Assembly: GCF_008831285.2 (NCBI RefSeq)
Contig: NC_045139.1
Span: 2,426,704-2,490,703 of the forward strand
Direction of reading: 5' to 3'
Source: Nymphaea colorata
Taxonomy: Eukaryota; Streptophyta; Magnoliopsida; Nymphaeales; Nymphaeaceae
Length of the DNA stretch: 64,000 nucleotides
A program made the position numbers and the translations under genes. Below the pieces are notes generated by a model. It was given only the letters and a program-made list of their open reading frames with translations, was not told where the DNA came from and ran no database searches. Shown here one piece after another: positions 12,634-23,694 of this stretch. Position 1 is the stretch's first letter; every line of letters begins with the position of its first letter.

Positions 12634-12722
12634 CCTTCAACCGCATATCCAGCTTTCCTACCGATTGATCTCACAGGAGCCTTCCATGATTGAGATGAAG
12701 CAGATGCGCCATTTTGCTCTAT
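12634..12722 (-). pseudogene. TIR-exon relic of TNL1 (core deleted)
   Basis: These 89 nt align with both ends of the 467-nt TIR exon of TNL2 and nothing between. The first about 13 codons (IEQNGASAS against MEKNGGSFS) run straight into the exon end (SWKAPVRSIGRKAGYAVE against SWKAALRAVGQKIGHVVK). The difference, 378 nt, is exactly 126 codons, so phase 2 at the donor (GG|GTATGC) is kept. The aligned start codon is ATA instead of ATG at 12722-12720. The motif that opens the TIR core and the catalytic-Glu region are gone. The relic lies just right of Copia-1, which separates it from the rest of TNL1. Confidence 0.75.
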
Positions 12723-15700
12723 TTCTTCTTCCTTCGTACCCTTGTGATAGAAATTCTGAAGAAGTCGATCCTTCTAAGGAGGAGCCAAAGCTGACTTGTG
12801 TGGAAGATGAAGCTTTCTCTTTCGCTTCCTAGGACAAGAATTATTTTGTTGCAACTTATAATTTTACTATTTCCAAAAATGAGCTTCATATTTTTCAATA
12901 TGCTGTTAAAAAGGTTAATGTTACATGAGTTAACATAAAGCTTGAGTAGTGGGTCCGGCAGCTCGATGTTTGAAACCCGAGCTTGAACTCAACTCGGTTC
13001 AATTAAAAAATATATATATATTATATTTTTAAAATTAAAATAAACATTTTAAATATAAAATATATTTTATTATATATATTAGTTAAATAAAAATAATATT
13101 AAATAATTTGTGAGGGAGTCCGAGCGGAGCTGATCGGACTGGGTACCATGCCCACCCTAGTTAACGGGAATGGCGTCAGAAGACGCAAAAGAGTTTCCCT
13201 CTCTTATGGAATATGCACATGAAATTGAAGAGGGATGACAAGGAAAATCCCAATTTACTTTATGTGTTACAAAATCAATTTTCTAAATTTTCAAAACATA
13301 TTTACTTTATATTCGATATTTCACTAAGAATTAGTGAGGAACCACGATTTCATATCATCTTCTCGTTGTGGCATCTTTTCTCTAACAAACAAGTTCCCTG
13401 TACTTTTACAATTGATATAACCTTTCCATGAATGAAAGAATCTTTTTTTATCTATGATACATGCTTGTTTGATTGGATAAGTCAAGTTCCATTTCAATTG
13501 AATTGGTTGTAATGTTTTCCATGTGTCAATGTTGTGTTTTCTTTCCCTCATTTTAATTAGTCATCCAAACATAATAAATGCTATCCTTGTTGTAGTCCAA
13601 AATACTTAAGAAAATTAAATTGTTTTGGAGTTCATAAATGTGATGCACCTCGAGTGTTCTGATAACGTTGTCAAACATTATATTTTTAATTATACTATCC
13701 CTGGCAACTGCAATGGTCCTATTATCTTCCAAGGTCACAGTACCACCACCCATTGAGCACATATGTGGAAAGTACAACCAAGAATCAAGTATTTGACAAT
13801 CTCCAGTGGTGGTAGTAGAGACTGACATGACACTCTCACTATCAACAGTCTCCTCTTGATCAACATCAACTGTCTCATTAGAAGACTCTGCTAGCATTTT
13901 ATTTTTCCCCCTTTAGTTTGGACAATCTTTATAGATGTGCCCCTTTTGATTGCACAACATAACATTTTGGGTTTGTTCATTAATTTGGATTCTGATTTTG
14001 GCCTACCCTTCTTTCCAAACTCTATTTTACAATTCCACCTTTCAGTATCAGGCCATTTGGCCAATCCTCGCTATGAGTTTTTAATACTTGCCTTTTCAAG
14101 TTTCATCTCCTCAGGGTTCAAGGAAGACTTGACATCTTATATACAAATATCATCTTTCCCATATAGGAAAATATCAACAAAATTCTTTAGGCTTTGTTGC
14201 TAAAAAGGAGTTATATATTCTCGTTCTGCTCCCGTTCCTGTGAGCTTCCTTGCGATCCTTGCCTTCCGGTGACCTTTTTTTTTTGGTCGCATTTTTCTCT
14301 TCTTTGGTTGCATCCACCACCAACTGATTGTGGCATTGTCACCAGTGGGCCGATTTTCTAATGATCAGGAAACATCTGCTCATTGTCCAGCGACATGGGT
14401 GGTTGAACTTTCTTCGGCGGAGGAGAAACATAAAATTAAAAGATGGAACTTGGAAGCAGCAAGTTCTGATCCGCTCTGGCAGATGCAATGGTTTCTTACC
14501 TCCTGACTGAAAGGAAAAACACAAAGCCCGAACAACTAAGGCAAGAGTGTTCATAGAGCAAGGAAATTAGGTATGTTCCTCCCTCTTTTTTTGTTCCCCT
14601 GTTTCCCCTTCAATTTTCTGAGGATAGAAATAGGGTGTCTAGCTACCTTAGCCTCCGCTGGACGGCTGCTATTCTATGTTGTCCAGATGTTCCCGTGCAG
14701 GAGCATCAAGGGTTAGTGTTAATCCTATTTTTTGGAGTTACTAGAATCAAATTTATTGTGGTTTTAGCATGTTTTTTTCTAATTCAATCCTTACTGCTTC
14801 AGATTGGTCGACTGACGAGTTCTCTTTGCAGTGGATCCCATTCCTCTCTACAAACCTATTTTCATGAGTTACGATTTCCGTTATTGTTGACCTTCAGAAC
14901 TATTTGACTACGCTATTAAATGTGCCCCTCCTTGTAGCATGTGTAATGGAGGTTTCGAGGCATTCAGCAATAACGATGACAACGAATCACCAATGGATAA
15001 GGAAACAAAGTAAATCTAGAGACAAAGGATTTACTATATAGGAGGCTCTCTAATACATAATTAGATCACTCTGCCAGAAGCAGAACAGCAGATTCCGAAG
15101 GAGCACTGAAGAAACTCACAGCACGTGCTAGACAATGCAAGCCTCTTCGAGGAAATCATACTCGTGTCCTGCAGTTCAAGCAAGGGGCCTTCTATGAAGA
15201 CGAAGATTACTGGCAGATTACATTATGCTTGAGATTCTCTAAAATGCTGATGAAGAAATTGATGGGCTATGTTACTATGTTTAACATATAGCATTTTAGG
15301 ATGGGTAGGATCTATTTTATCAAGTTTGCAGGGAGAACAAGCATTTCCTGTTGTGGTCAGAAAAAAAAATATGATAATCGGATTTGTTTCTTTAATAAAT
15401 AGAAAGTTTCTTGGAAATTATGCAGAACTCAGATGGAACTTTTCTCGAAAGAAGCGATAGATGTACTCCTCAAACAGACAGGTGCCCAACTCATGACCAA
15501 CTTTTATGCAAACTTTGACACTCAAATTATGTTAGAACCTTTGCATCTGTGCTAGATACAAACAAATCCAGGCCAACCCAAATTATTTTTCTTAAATTAA
15601 GACACTTTGCATTTAATTATTTCGAACAACAGTTACACTCGAAAGTTGCAACGCAACCGAACCTAACATGTACAGTAAGTCGTAGCTTTTCTGATTTTTT

Positions 15701-15792
15701 GTTTTCACCAGGGATGGTGTCTCTGTACTGCCGTGGGAAAAGGTATTTCCTCGGCATCGCTGACATAGTGAGAAGGTAGCAATGTAGCATTC
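12723..15792. other. spacer between TNL1 and TNL2 with a Copia relic
   Basis: Apart from the Copia fragment at 13553-13960 there is AT-rich DNA (13008-13110). Near 12949-13161 there is a degenerate stretch in the style of hAT-type MITEs, ending in ccatgcccacccta. Short frames at 14328-14554 and 14635-14907 are not recognisable as genes. Confidence 0.45.
13553..13960 (-). pseudogene. degenerate Copia gag-protease fragment
   Basis: Reading the minus strand, a partial zinc knuckle (CNQKGHIYKDC) at about 13955-13918 is followed, after an in-frame TAA, by LAESSNETVDVDQEE. Then comes a protease-like stretch, ILDSWLYFPHMC, with GGTVTLEDNRTIAV and LVPDLRKNLIS-type remains near 13640. The catalytic DSG is DSW. 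The fragment is unrelated in position and strand to Copia-1, so it is a separate, older insertion without recognisable LTRs. Confidence 0.6.
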
Positions 15793-16584
15793 TCAGGACT
15801 TGAGTCTACTGCATCCCTGTTTTGAGCATTTAAGTCTACTGCATCCCTCTTTTGAGTATTTAACAAGTCGAGGCAATAAATCAATGGATTCGGACAACTC
15901 TTCAATATCTGACTTGTCCAAAACCACAATTTTTAGGTTCTTGCAATTGCCAATAGCAGTAGGTAATCTTCTTAACTTACTCTCACTCAAGTCCAATTCC
16001 CTGAGGTCGGTCAAGGCGCATATTGAATCCGGCAGTTCAGTAAATGCTGTACCTTTCAGGTGAAGAGCTTGTAGTGAACGGAGACCGCCAATAGAATGTG
16101 GTAACTCCTCCAGCGCCTGACAGTGATCAGCAATTAGTATCTCAAGGTTCTTCAGGCATCCCAAGGCGTCAGGCAAACATCTGAGCTTGGAACACCCAGC
16201 CAATAGAAGTTTCCTGACAGATGGCACTTTACAGATCGAATCTGGTAATTTCTCCAGACACGAGCAGTTCGATAGATTAATGGTTTCAAGGATATTCAAC
16301 CCGAAGGAATCAGGCAAACATCTGAGCTTGGAACACCCAGCCAGCAGAAGTTCCCTGAGAACTGGCAAATAACAGATTGAATCTGGCAGCTTTACTAGAT
16401 TCCGGCAGTCCTTCATATTCAACAAGGCTAGCCTACTCAATTTCTCAATGTCTGGATGTATCTCTTTCAGCTTCGAGCAACCTTCGAGAATCAGCAGCTT
16501 CATCTCAGGGAACGTGGACAAACCTTCCGTGCTACGAAGCTGACCACAGCCGCTAAGGTTGAGGACCTTCAACTTATTAAAAAC
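15793..16584 (-). pseudogene. LRR exon of TNL2, with duplicated LRR block
   Basis: A 264-codon open exon opens with VFNKLKVLNLSGC after acceptor TGACAG. It has the same LRR order as TNL1 plus one extra repeat: LLLAGCSKLRCLPD occurs twice, encoded by nearly identical DNA at about 16164-16222 and 16313-16370. The C-terminus also carries a short tandem duplication (CSRLKCSKQGCSRLKS; DNA at about 15808-15865). Confidence 0.78.
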
Positions 16585-17052
16585 CTGTCAGCACAAAGGA
16601 AAATATTTTTACAGCGATTCATCTATACAAGGTGGCAGAAAAAAAAAATCTCTTACTACCGACTTGACTTTCTTTCCGAGATGGCTTCCAAGGTCGAATA
16701 ATCCTGCCATGGGACAGGTCAAGTACCACCACCTCCTCGAGTTTGAGACTAGAAAATGAATTCAAAGGGGAAGCATGCCACTCCATCCATTTTAAATGAG
16801 GAGGGATGAGTTCGGAACAGAAGCTGTTGCCTTTGAATCTTAGAACTTCAAGATTTGGTATCCTCAAATTTTCTAGGTGGCTGGCTGTACTTTGTTGTCC
16901 AACATCATTCATAAGATTGATGCCTTTCACAAGTCTCATGTTCTACAAGAATATTCAGAATTAGTAAGCAGATAATGTCGAGAAAGCAGACGAAGCTAAC
17001 AAAAAAATGTCTGTAAAATTAACATTAGCAGAGCCTGTGTCATTTTCTAATA

Positions 17053-17363
17053 ATAGTCACAAATAACGTCTCATAATTTTATACGATGAGACTTTTTTTC
17101 AATTATAATATTAGGTTTGAAAAAATAAAGAAAATGGTATTTAAAAAAAAAAAACTAAAAATGAGGGAAAATAAAATAAATATGAAAATCATAGCACAAC
17201 CAACAAAAGATAAATAGATTTACAACAAGTAAAAAAATAGAAAATAAAAAAAAACTGTTTGACATGAAAAAAATACAAAAAAACATGTTTTTTCAAAAAA
17301 ATATGTTTTAAAAGTTTTAGACAGCATTTCATTTTCTAATAACAGGTTTTTTGTGACTATCTG
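17053..17363. repeat. AT-rich inverted-terminal element (MITE-like) in TNL2 intron
   Basis: The left end atagtcacaaataacg and the right end ttttttgtgactat are inverted. The interior is poly-A/poly-T rich. A related stretch occurs at about 55690-55965, including the shared words tttacaaca and gcatttcattttct and the same gtgactatc end. No clear target duplication was found. Confidence 0.5.
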
Positions 17364-17542
17364 AACTGGATAGTTTTGATGACCAATAAAAGGTAATCTC
17401 ACTTAGATGTTGCAGGGCTATGGACCTACGGTGAGCAGGGTATACAAGGCCAACGGCAAAACCCTTCCCCTAAATTGTCCAAAAATAATTGGTACTGACA
17501 TGCCATGCGACAAAAGATCTGCCGGAGTGAAAAAAAATCCAC

Positions 17543-18615
17543 TTCTTCATTATGCGATGCTTCAATGACATCATCATGGCTCCACAGCCTGCTATACTTA
17601 TTTTCCTATCGAACAAGTTCCATCCCCATCTCTCGTATCAGATCATGCATTTGAAGCCTATTCTCATGATTTATCTTTATTAGGCACCTGTTCGAGAGCT
17701 CTATGATTGCGTCGATACCGTTCTGCCATCTGTGGCGTGCAATTTCTTCATTCACCCCAATAAACAGGCACGCTATGTCGATAAATACGCTTTGGTGGTG
17801 TACATCTTGAAGTTCCCTGTAGCTCAACTCTAAAATTTTGTTGATTTCTGCTGGGGGAGACTTCGTCCAAGCATCAATGGACTCTTTCCATAATGATTTA
17901 TCTCTCTGACGCAGTAAGCGGCCCAAAATCTTAAGAGCCAAGGGCAGGTTACGTGCGTCGTGCATAGCTTACGACGTCTTTCAAAAGATCCTCATACCCT
18001 GGTTCAGATTGATTCCCCTTGGCGTGATAGCTAAGCAGTTCAAGTGAATGCTCTTCGTTCAATATTTTAACTTTATAGACATTATGTACCCATTTCCTGG
18101 TTAGATATGTAGTCATCGCAGGGCTGGGGGCTGTCATGATAATTCTACTCCCAGGTCCAAACCAACCCGGATCTCCAGCCAATGCGTCCATTTGATCCAC
18201 GCGATTCACATCATCAAGGATAATAAGTGCCTTCTTACATGGAAGTCTTCTGCGAAGCAGGGCTTTACCGCTGCTGACTAGTGTTATATCTTCTCGATAT
18301 TCAAGAATGTCTTCGAGTAACCGCATTTGGCAGCTGCAGAGATCCTCCTTTTTTTTGTTACGCATCTCAAGAAAAGAATAAGCATCAAAATTTCCGGAAA
18401 TGCGATTGCGGACGGCCTTGGCGAGAGTTGTCTTTCCGATGCCATCCATACCATATAGGCAAACAATGCGGACATTGCCGTTGTCTTCAAGAGCCAATAG
18501 CTGTGTTATTTCGTCAACGCGCTCATCGATTCCAACGGAATAGCCTATGTCATCATGAATCTTCACCCGTTGACTGACCTCCTTCACAATTTTGTTGATG
18601 TAAGATACCTCAGAA
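17543..18615 (-). pseudogene. NB-ARC exon of TNL2
   Basis: P-loop GMDGIGKTTL, kinase-2 LIILDDV and MHD (LQMHDLIREMG) are present. Compared with TNL1, 7 bp (a near-duplicate of gcacgac) are inserted around 17955-17965, and this breaks the frame at SYAR just before NLPLAL. A TAG follows shortly after the MHD motif. Sequence beyond that stop still reads ENKYSRLWSHDDV, matching TNL1's SRLWGHNEVV, so the stop is inside the original exon. Confidence 0.8.
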
Positions 18616-19101
18616 CTGCAGTGTCAACGTTGCAGAACATCAAATTGCAGCAAGCTGAAGCAATATCTGAAATTAGCATGCAAACTCACAGCTGTGGTGG
18701 ACACGATGAGGCGATGGGATCCTACCACCGATCCCCTCAATCTCACCAATGATCGGAGTTTGGTCTGAACTCTAGTGCGGGCCAGTCAATTGTTTAATCC
18801 AGCGGAGCATTGCAGTACAGAATTTCAATTCGAGGAGTGGTCGGACTTCAAATCACATCGAATCCGAGATCGAGGATAAACAAACATGGCAGAGACCAAG
18901 ATAGAGACTCCAGAAAGGATTCTCAAAGGTTAATCCCTCAGGAAATTAATCCAACCCTTGAATGGATTTTTTTTCTCCTTGAAACGAACAGGATTTTTTG
19001 TTTGAGAAATTACGAATCTAATGATCAAGTGATAAAATAGTGGGCCTACCTAAGAACAACTCATTTAGATCGCAAATAAACCCCAAAAAACAGAATCTTT
19101 G

Positions 19102-19391
19102 TGATAAACTGAGACAATGATTAGAAAAGAAGGAGGTGGAGAGAAAGAATGGCACACGGTTTACGTGGTTCAGCTTTGCAGCCTACATCCACGAGCAAGA
19201 GAGACCAATATGATGATATATTCACCACTGCTGATACACTTGTCTTTATACATCAAGGGAATATTAAAAGGAAAGGAAATTTGAGAAATTTCCATAAACA
19301 ATGTATACGTTAATTGATGACCGTTGCCCAACTTTATTTCCTTGCCAATAGTTGCCATATTGATCTTCTTTTGGTCGTTGCAATTCTGTCA
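19102..19391 (-). repeat. 3' LTR of Copia-2
   Basis: Same 290 bp as 23695-23984, offset by 4593. The gag-pol stop codon TGA (19391-19389) is made by its first three bases. Its TATA box (19250-19245) faces into the TNL2 NBS exon and could start a read-through transcript there. Confidence 0.93.
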
Positions 19392-22300
19392 CTCCCCCTC
19401 AAGTGGGGCGTACATGTTGTGACATCCCCACTTGCTAGTGGCTATATTCAATTTCAGTTTGCTGACTCCTTTAGTTAAGGCATCGGCAACTTGATCGGTG
19501 CCTTTAATGTAAGGAGTTCTAATTTCTCCAGATATGACTTTCTCTCTGATGTAATGACAATCGATCTCAATATGTTTGGTTCTCTCATGAAATACAGGGT
19601 TTGTAGATATGTGTATTGCAGCCATGTTGTCACAAAACATATCCATTGGCTTGGTAATACTAAAACCCATTTCTTCAACAAGGTTCTTAGTCCATGTGAG
19701 CTCACTAGCACCAGATGCCATTGCACGGTATTCTGCTTCTGCACTAGACTTAGCCACCACTCTCTGTTTCTTGCTTTTCCAAGATACTAGATTTCCTCCG
19801 ACAAAAACACAGTATCCTGTGGTAGATCTTCTGTCACTAATGTCACCTGCCCAATCAGCATCAGTAAAACCAACAATGTCAATATTTTTGTTTCTTTTAT
19901 ACCAGAGTCCTTGCCCTGGAGTACCCTTCACATATCTGAGGATGCGATCAACTGCGTTCATGTGAGATTCTCTTGGACTTTGCATATATCTGCTAATGAC
20001 ATTCACAGCATAAGAGATGTCAGGACGAGTAACTGATAGATATATCAACTTACCCACAAGTCGTTGGAACCTTTCTTTTTCAACTTCAGGTTCATCATCG
20101 CAAGGTCCAATTTTGAGGTTTGGTTCAATAGGAGTGTCTGCCGGTCGAGCATCTAACTTTCCAGTCTCCTTTAAAATATCTAATGCATACTTTCTTTGAC
20201 ATAGCATAATACCTTTATACGATTGAGCAACTTCAATACCAAGAAAATATTTGAGTTTTCCCAAATCCTTTATGTCAAAGGTTTTCTTTAAGTAGTCTTT
20301 CAGAATCTGAATGCCTTCTGTATCATTTCCAGCCACAACTATGTCGTCTACGTAAACTAAGACCACAGTGATGTTTTCTCCACATTTTTTGACAAATAAG
20401 CTATTGTCTGAGTGACACTTGTGGTACCTTGATTTTTCCAATGCCTGACTCAACTTTATGTACCAAGCTCTGGGAGATTGTTTTAAGCCATATATAGCTT
20501 TATTGAGTTTGCAGACTCTTCCTTTCCTTTCATCTGGGTGACCTGGTGGTAAAGACATATAAATTTCTTCATTGAGTTCTCCTTGTAAGAAGGCGTTTTT
20601 GACATCTAGTTGATGTAGACTCCAATTCAAGTTGCAAGCAATAGAAAGCAATATTCTCAAGGTGTTCATCTTTGCGACAGGAGCAAATGTTTCTTCATAA
20701 TCCAACCCTTTAGTCTGTGTGAACCCTTTAGCCACTAGACGAGCCTTGTATCTCTCTAAGGATCCATCGCTATTGTACTTTACTCTATAATGCCATTTGC
20801 ACCCCACTATGTTTGTGTTTTTTGGTGCGGTGACAACCTCCCATGTTCTGTTTCGCCTTAGAGCTTCAAGTTCTTCATCCATAGCCTTCCTCCAATTAGG
20901 ATCTTCTTGAGCCTCTTGAAATGACTTAGGCTCTTGAATGTTATCAAGATTTCTAACAAACTTGGCATGATTGTTGGAAATTTGATTGTAGGACACATAT
21001 TTGTTGATTGGGTAGGTTTCATAATCTACTAGGCGTGAAGGAGCGTGCCTAATTCTCTCAGATCTTCTGAGAAGTGTTGAGTTGTTCTCTACATCTTCGG
21101 TAGTAGTTGCAAGTTCTTGATCATTTGTGGGGCTTTCATTCTCAGCATGAATCTCATTATTGGCTCCCTGTACATCAACCACAGTGATAAACAAGTCATC
21201 ATAATCATGCAAAGTTGAGTTAGTGGGCTCCCCCTGACTTTGTCCATCTATATTGACGTTAAAGTAAGAGAGAGATTCATTGAATTGCACATCACGGGAA
21301 ATAAAAGTTTTTCTAGAGACAGGGTTATAGCAAACGTACCCTTTACTTTGCATATCATAGCCCACAAAAATGCATTTAATAGATCGAGGACTTAACTTGT
21401 CTCTTTTTGATGGATGTTGCCACACGTATGCAACACATCCGAACACCCGAAGATGATCGAGCTTAGGTTGAGATCCCATGAGACGCTTGATAGGACTATG
21501 GTAGTTCAACAATTTGCTCGGAGTCCTATTAATAACATAGCATGCTGTAGAAATAGCATATTTCCAATAATTTTTTGGTACATTCATCTGAAACAAGAAA
21601 CTTCTTGCTACTTCGAGTAAATGTCTATTTTTCCTTTCAGATATACCGTTTTGTTGAGGTGTATCCACACAAGACGTCTCATGTCTAATACCATGTTCAC
21701 CAAGAAAAAAATTGAAATCATGATTTTTATATTCAGTGCCATTGTCAGATCTAATACTTTTAATTTTCAGTCCATATTGAGTTTCAATCATTTTGTAAAA
21801 ATTTTTGAAGTGAGAGAACACTTCGGACTTATTTTTCATAAAATAGACCCACATGGTCCTAGAAAAATCATCAATGAAAAGCACATAGTAACGAAATCCA
21901 TCCATAGAATCAATAGGCGCAGGGCCCCAAACATCAGAGTGTATTAAATCAAATGGTTTTTGGCTAATGGAATCAGATAAAGAAAATTTAGGTCTAGTCA
22001 TTCTAGCAAATTTGCATATTTCACACTCTCTACAATTGAAACAAAGATTAGGAAATAGATATTCTAAAATTCTAGAAGATGGATGTCCCATCCTTTGGTG
22101 CCAAATTTCTCCATTGTTGGCATGATTCACGTTCAATGCATGATTCATAGTTCTTATTTGATAGAGTCCATGGATGAGTTGCCCTTCACCAATCGTCTTC
22201 TGAGTCATCCGATCCTGAAAAATAACATTAGTAGCAGAAAATACTACATTGCAATTTAATTCCTTTGTAATTTTAGCAACTGATAGGAGATTGTTAGTAA

Positions 22301-23630
22301 GGTTAGGCATGACAAGCACATTGCTTAAATGACTTTTGTTAAAAAAATCTATTTTACCCGATCCATTGACAGCTATTGGAGCCCCGTTGGCAGCAGCTAC
22401 AGGACCAATATCTTTAGAATGACAATAGGAACTTAAGAGAGAAGATTTATTGGCCATGTGATCTGTTGCTCCCGAGTCAACTATCCATTGTAAATCTTGA
22501 CCATCAATGTTATTAACAGAAGTAAGAGCCATACCTGATTTGATTGTACCTTTGTTCCCCAAGTTGGTTGCGATGCCGGCGGTTCTTTGGACTTGAAGTT
22601 CTTTAATCATTTCAGCCAATTTGTCCAAAGTGATCTGATTTTCCAATGAAGTCGTGGCATGATTTGCTTGATTGGAGTTGTGATCTCTTTTTTCTTGATT
22701 GCGAGCCATGCTTCTAATGAAAGAATTCTGCCCTTTTTCAGGTTTCCCATGAAGGAACCAGCAGGAATCTCGAGAGTGCCCATTCCTCTTGCAGTGAGTG
22801 CACTTGACTTTCCTAGAGTCCTCACGTTTGTATTTGAATGACCTCTCACCGGTGGTAGAATAAGCATTATTGCTTGTTGCAAAAGCCAATTTTTCTTCAT
22901 TGGGTATTTCTTGATAACCGTCAGCCAGCATTCCCATAGCCTTACGCCTGGACTCTTCACGCATAAGCAAGGATAAAACTGATGCTAGAGAAGGCAAATC
23001 ATGGGCCATAAGTATTTGACTACGAAGTTGTTCATAATCATTAGGCAGGCCGGCTAAAATTTCAAAGATGCGATCTTGTTCACGCTGCCTTTTGGCCTTA
23101 GTAAGGTCTGTAGTAAGAGGTGAGTATATGTCCATCTCATCCCATATTGCTTTAAATGTACCAAGATATTCACTAATAGATGACATTCCTTTTTTCAAGC
23201 AACCCTTCTTTTGTGCTAATTGATACATACGGGCAGTATTGTATTGTTCTCCATAAAGGTCTTTGGCCCCTTGCCAAACTTCTTCGGCGGTTTCTAAGAA
23301 GGTAAAACTTGTTGCGATCTTGGGCTCCATAGAATTTATGAGCCAAGATGCTACAGTGTCGTTGGTGGACCTCCATTCCTTGTATTTTGGATCATTAATG
23401 GCAGGTTTTTTTATACTACCGTCAATATAATCCAACTTAGATTTTCCACTAAGAAATCGTGTAACTGCCTTAGACCATGGCAAATAGTTGAAACCATCAA
23501 GCAAGGTGTGAGTAATTTTGAGATTGGGGTTACCTTGTTCATGAACGACAATCTTATGCATCGACCCATCGCTGGTTTGAATGATGGTGGCTTCATCGTT
23601 GTCATTCCTGGTTTCCCTTTCTTGCTCCAT
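19389..23630 (-). CDS. Copia gag-pol polyprotein, intact (1413 aa)
   Basis: Polyprotein for reverse transcription and integration of Copia-2. Order of domains: Gag (about 30-250, opening with LLDGFNYLPWSKAV); CCHC zinc knuckle CTHCKRNGHSRDSC (about 277); aspartic protease WIVDSGATDH (about 385); GAG-pre-integrase and HHCC finger (about 510-545); integrase core (HSDVWGP at about 570, then DNGTEY and a QNGISERKN block); reverse transcriptase with YVDDIVVAG (about 1093); RNase H with DADWAGD (about 1257), SSAEAEYRA and RTKHIEIDCH. Start ATG lies 52 nt after the PBS; a single frame without stops is the normal Copia layout. All catalytic motifs are present, so it looks competent. Confidence 0.95.
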   Translation of the reverse strand: MEQERETRNDNDEATIIQTSDGSMHKIVVHEQGNPNLKITHTLLDGFNYLPWSKAVTRFLSGKSKLDYIDGSIKKPAINDPKYKEWRSTNDTVASWLINSMEPKIATSFTFLETAEEVWQGAKDLYGEQYNTARMYQLAQKKGCLKKGMSSISEYLGTFKAIWDEMDIYSPLTTDLTKAKRQREQDRIFEILAGLPNDYEQLRSQILMAHDLPSLASVLSLLMREESRRKAMGMLADGYQEIPNEEKLAFATSNNAYSTTGERSFKYKREDSRKVKCTHCKRNGHSRDSCWFLHGKPEKGQNSFIRSMARNQEKRDHNSNQANHATTSLENQITLDKLAEMIKELQVQRTAGIATNLGNKGTIKSGMALTSVNNIDGQDLQWIVDSGATDHMANKSSLLSSYCHSKDIGPVAAANGAPIAVNGSGKIDFFNKSHLSNVLVMPNLTNNLLSVAKITKELNCNVVFSATNVIFQDRMTQKTIGEGQLIHGLYQIRTMNHALNVNHANNGEIWHQRMGHPSSRILEYLFPNLCFNCRECEICKFARMTRPKFSLSDSISQKPFDLIHSDVWGPAPIDSMDGFRYYVLFIDDFSRTMWVYFMKNKSEVFSHFKNFYKMIETQYGLKIKSIRSDNGTEYKNHDFNFFLGEHGIRHETSCVDTPQQNGISERKNRHLLEVARSFLFQMNVPKNYWKYAISTACYVINRTPSKLLNYHSPIKRLMGSQPKLDHLRVFGCVAYVWQHPSKRDKLSPRSIKCIFVGYDMQSKGYVCYNPVSRKTFISRDVQFNESLSYFNVNIDGQSQGEPTNSTLHDYDDLFITVVDVQGANNEIHAENESPTNDQELATTTEDVENNSTLLRRSERIRHAPSRLVDYETYPINKYVSYNQISNNHAKFVRNLDNIQEPKSFQEAQEDPNWRKAMDEELEALRRNRTWEVVTAPKNTNIVGCKWHYRVKYNSDGSLERYKARLVAKGFTQTKGLDYEETFAPVAKMNTLRILLSIACNLNWSLHQLDVKNAFLQGELNEEIYMSLPPGHPDERKGRVCKLNKAIYGLKQSPRAWYIKLSQALEKSRYHKCHSDNSLFVKKCGENITVVLVYVDDIVVAGNDTEGIQILKDYLKKTFDIKDLGKLKYFLGIEVAQSYKGIMLCQRKYALDILKETGKLDARPADTPIEPNLKIGPCDDEPEVEKERFQRLVGKLIYLSVTRPDISYAVNVISRYMQSPRESHMNAVDRILRYVKGTPGQGLWYKRNKNIDIVGFTDADWAGDISDRRSTTGYCVFVGGNLVSWKSKKQRVVAKSSAEAEYRAMASGASELTWTKNLVEEMGFSITKPMDMFCDNMAAIHISTNPVFHERTKHIEIDCHYIREKVISGEIRTPYIKGTDQVADALTKGVSKLKLNIATSKWGCHNMYAPLEGE
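19392..19402 (-). other. polypurine tract of Copia-2
   Basis: The minus strand reads ttgagggggag directly before the 3' LTR. It doubles as the last codons of gag-pol (PLEGE). Confidence 0.85.
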
Positions 23631-23682
23631 AATGACTCACTGTTTGAAGCTTGATGGTGTTTGTCTCATATGATCTTCTTAT

Positions 23683-23694
23683 GCTCTGATACCA
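23683..23694 (-). other. primer-binding site of Copia-2
   Basis: The minus strand reads TGGTATCAGAGC immediately inside the 5' LTR, a perfect match to the standard tRNA-iMet PBS of plant Copia elements. Confidence 0.93.

Larger units (their letters stand above)
4376..12722 (-). pseudogene. TNL1: damaged TIR-NBS-LRR disease-resistance gene
   Basis: Plant TNLs are intracellular immune receptors: TIR is an NADase and signalling domain, NB-ARC a nucleotide switch, and the LRR recognises ligand. Inferred minus-strand exons: TIR relic 12722-12634, NBS 6789-5734, linker 5397-5152, LRR 5068-4376. The NBS exon is well preserved: P-loop GMDGIGKTTL, kinase-2 LIILDDV, RNBS-B SRIIVTTT, NMPLAL in the GLPL position, and MHD in LEMHDLIRDMG. 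The LRR exon encodes about 231 residues with LxxLxLxxC repeats and ends without a C-terminal post-LRR domain. Lesions: the TIR core is deleted, the inherited start reads ATA, and a 1-nt loss near 6750-6758 (against TNL2) shifts frame before an internal ATG at 6741. A Copia element (7816-12569) sits in intron 1. A TIR-less NBS-LRR protein from 6741 remains formally possible. Confidence 0.8.

Noticed and set aside
12176..12832. 218-codon plus-strand and 144-codon minus-strand open frames
   Set aside because: They lie over the Copia-1 3' LTR and the following GA microsatellite. The frames come from GA/CT-biased DNA and recur in the 5' LTR. Only the minus-strand end (SIGRKAGYAVE) is meaningful, as the TNL1 TIR relic.
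19170..19358. 62-codon frame present identically at 23763-23951
   Set aside because: It lies within the LTRs of Copia-2 and is duplicated only because the LTRs are.
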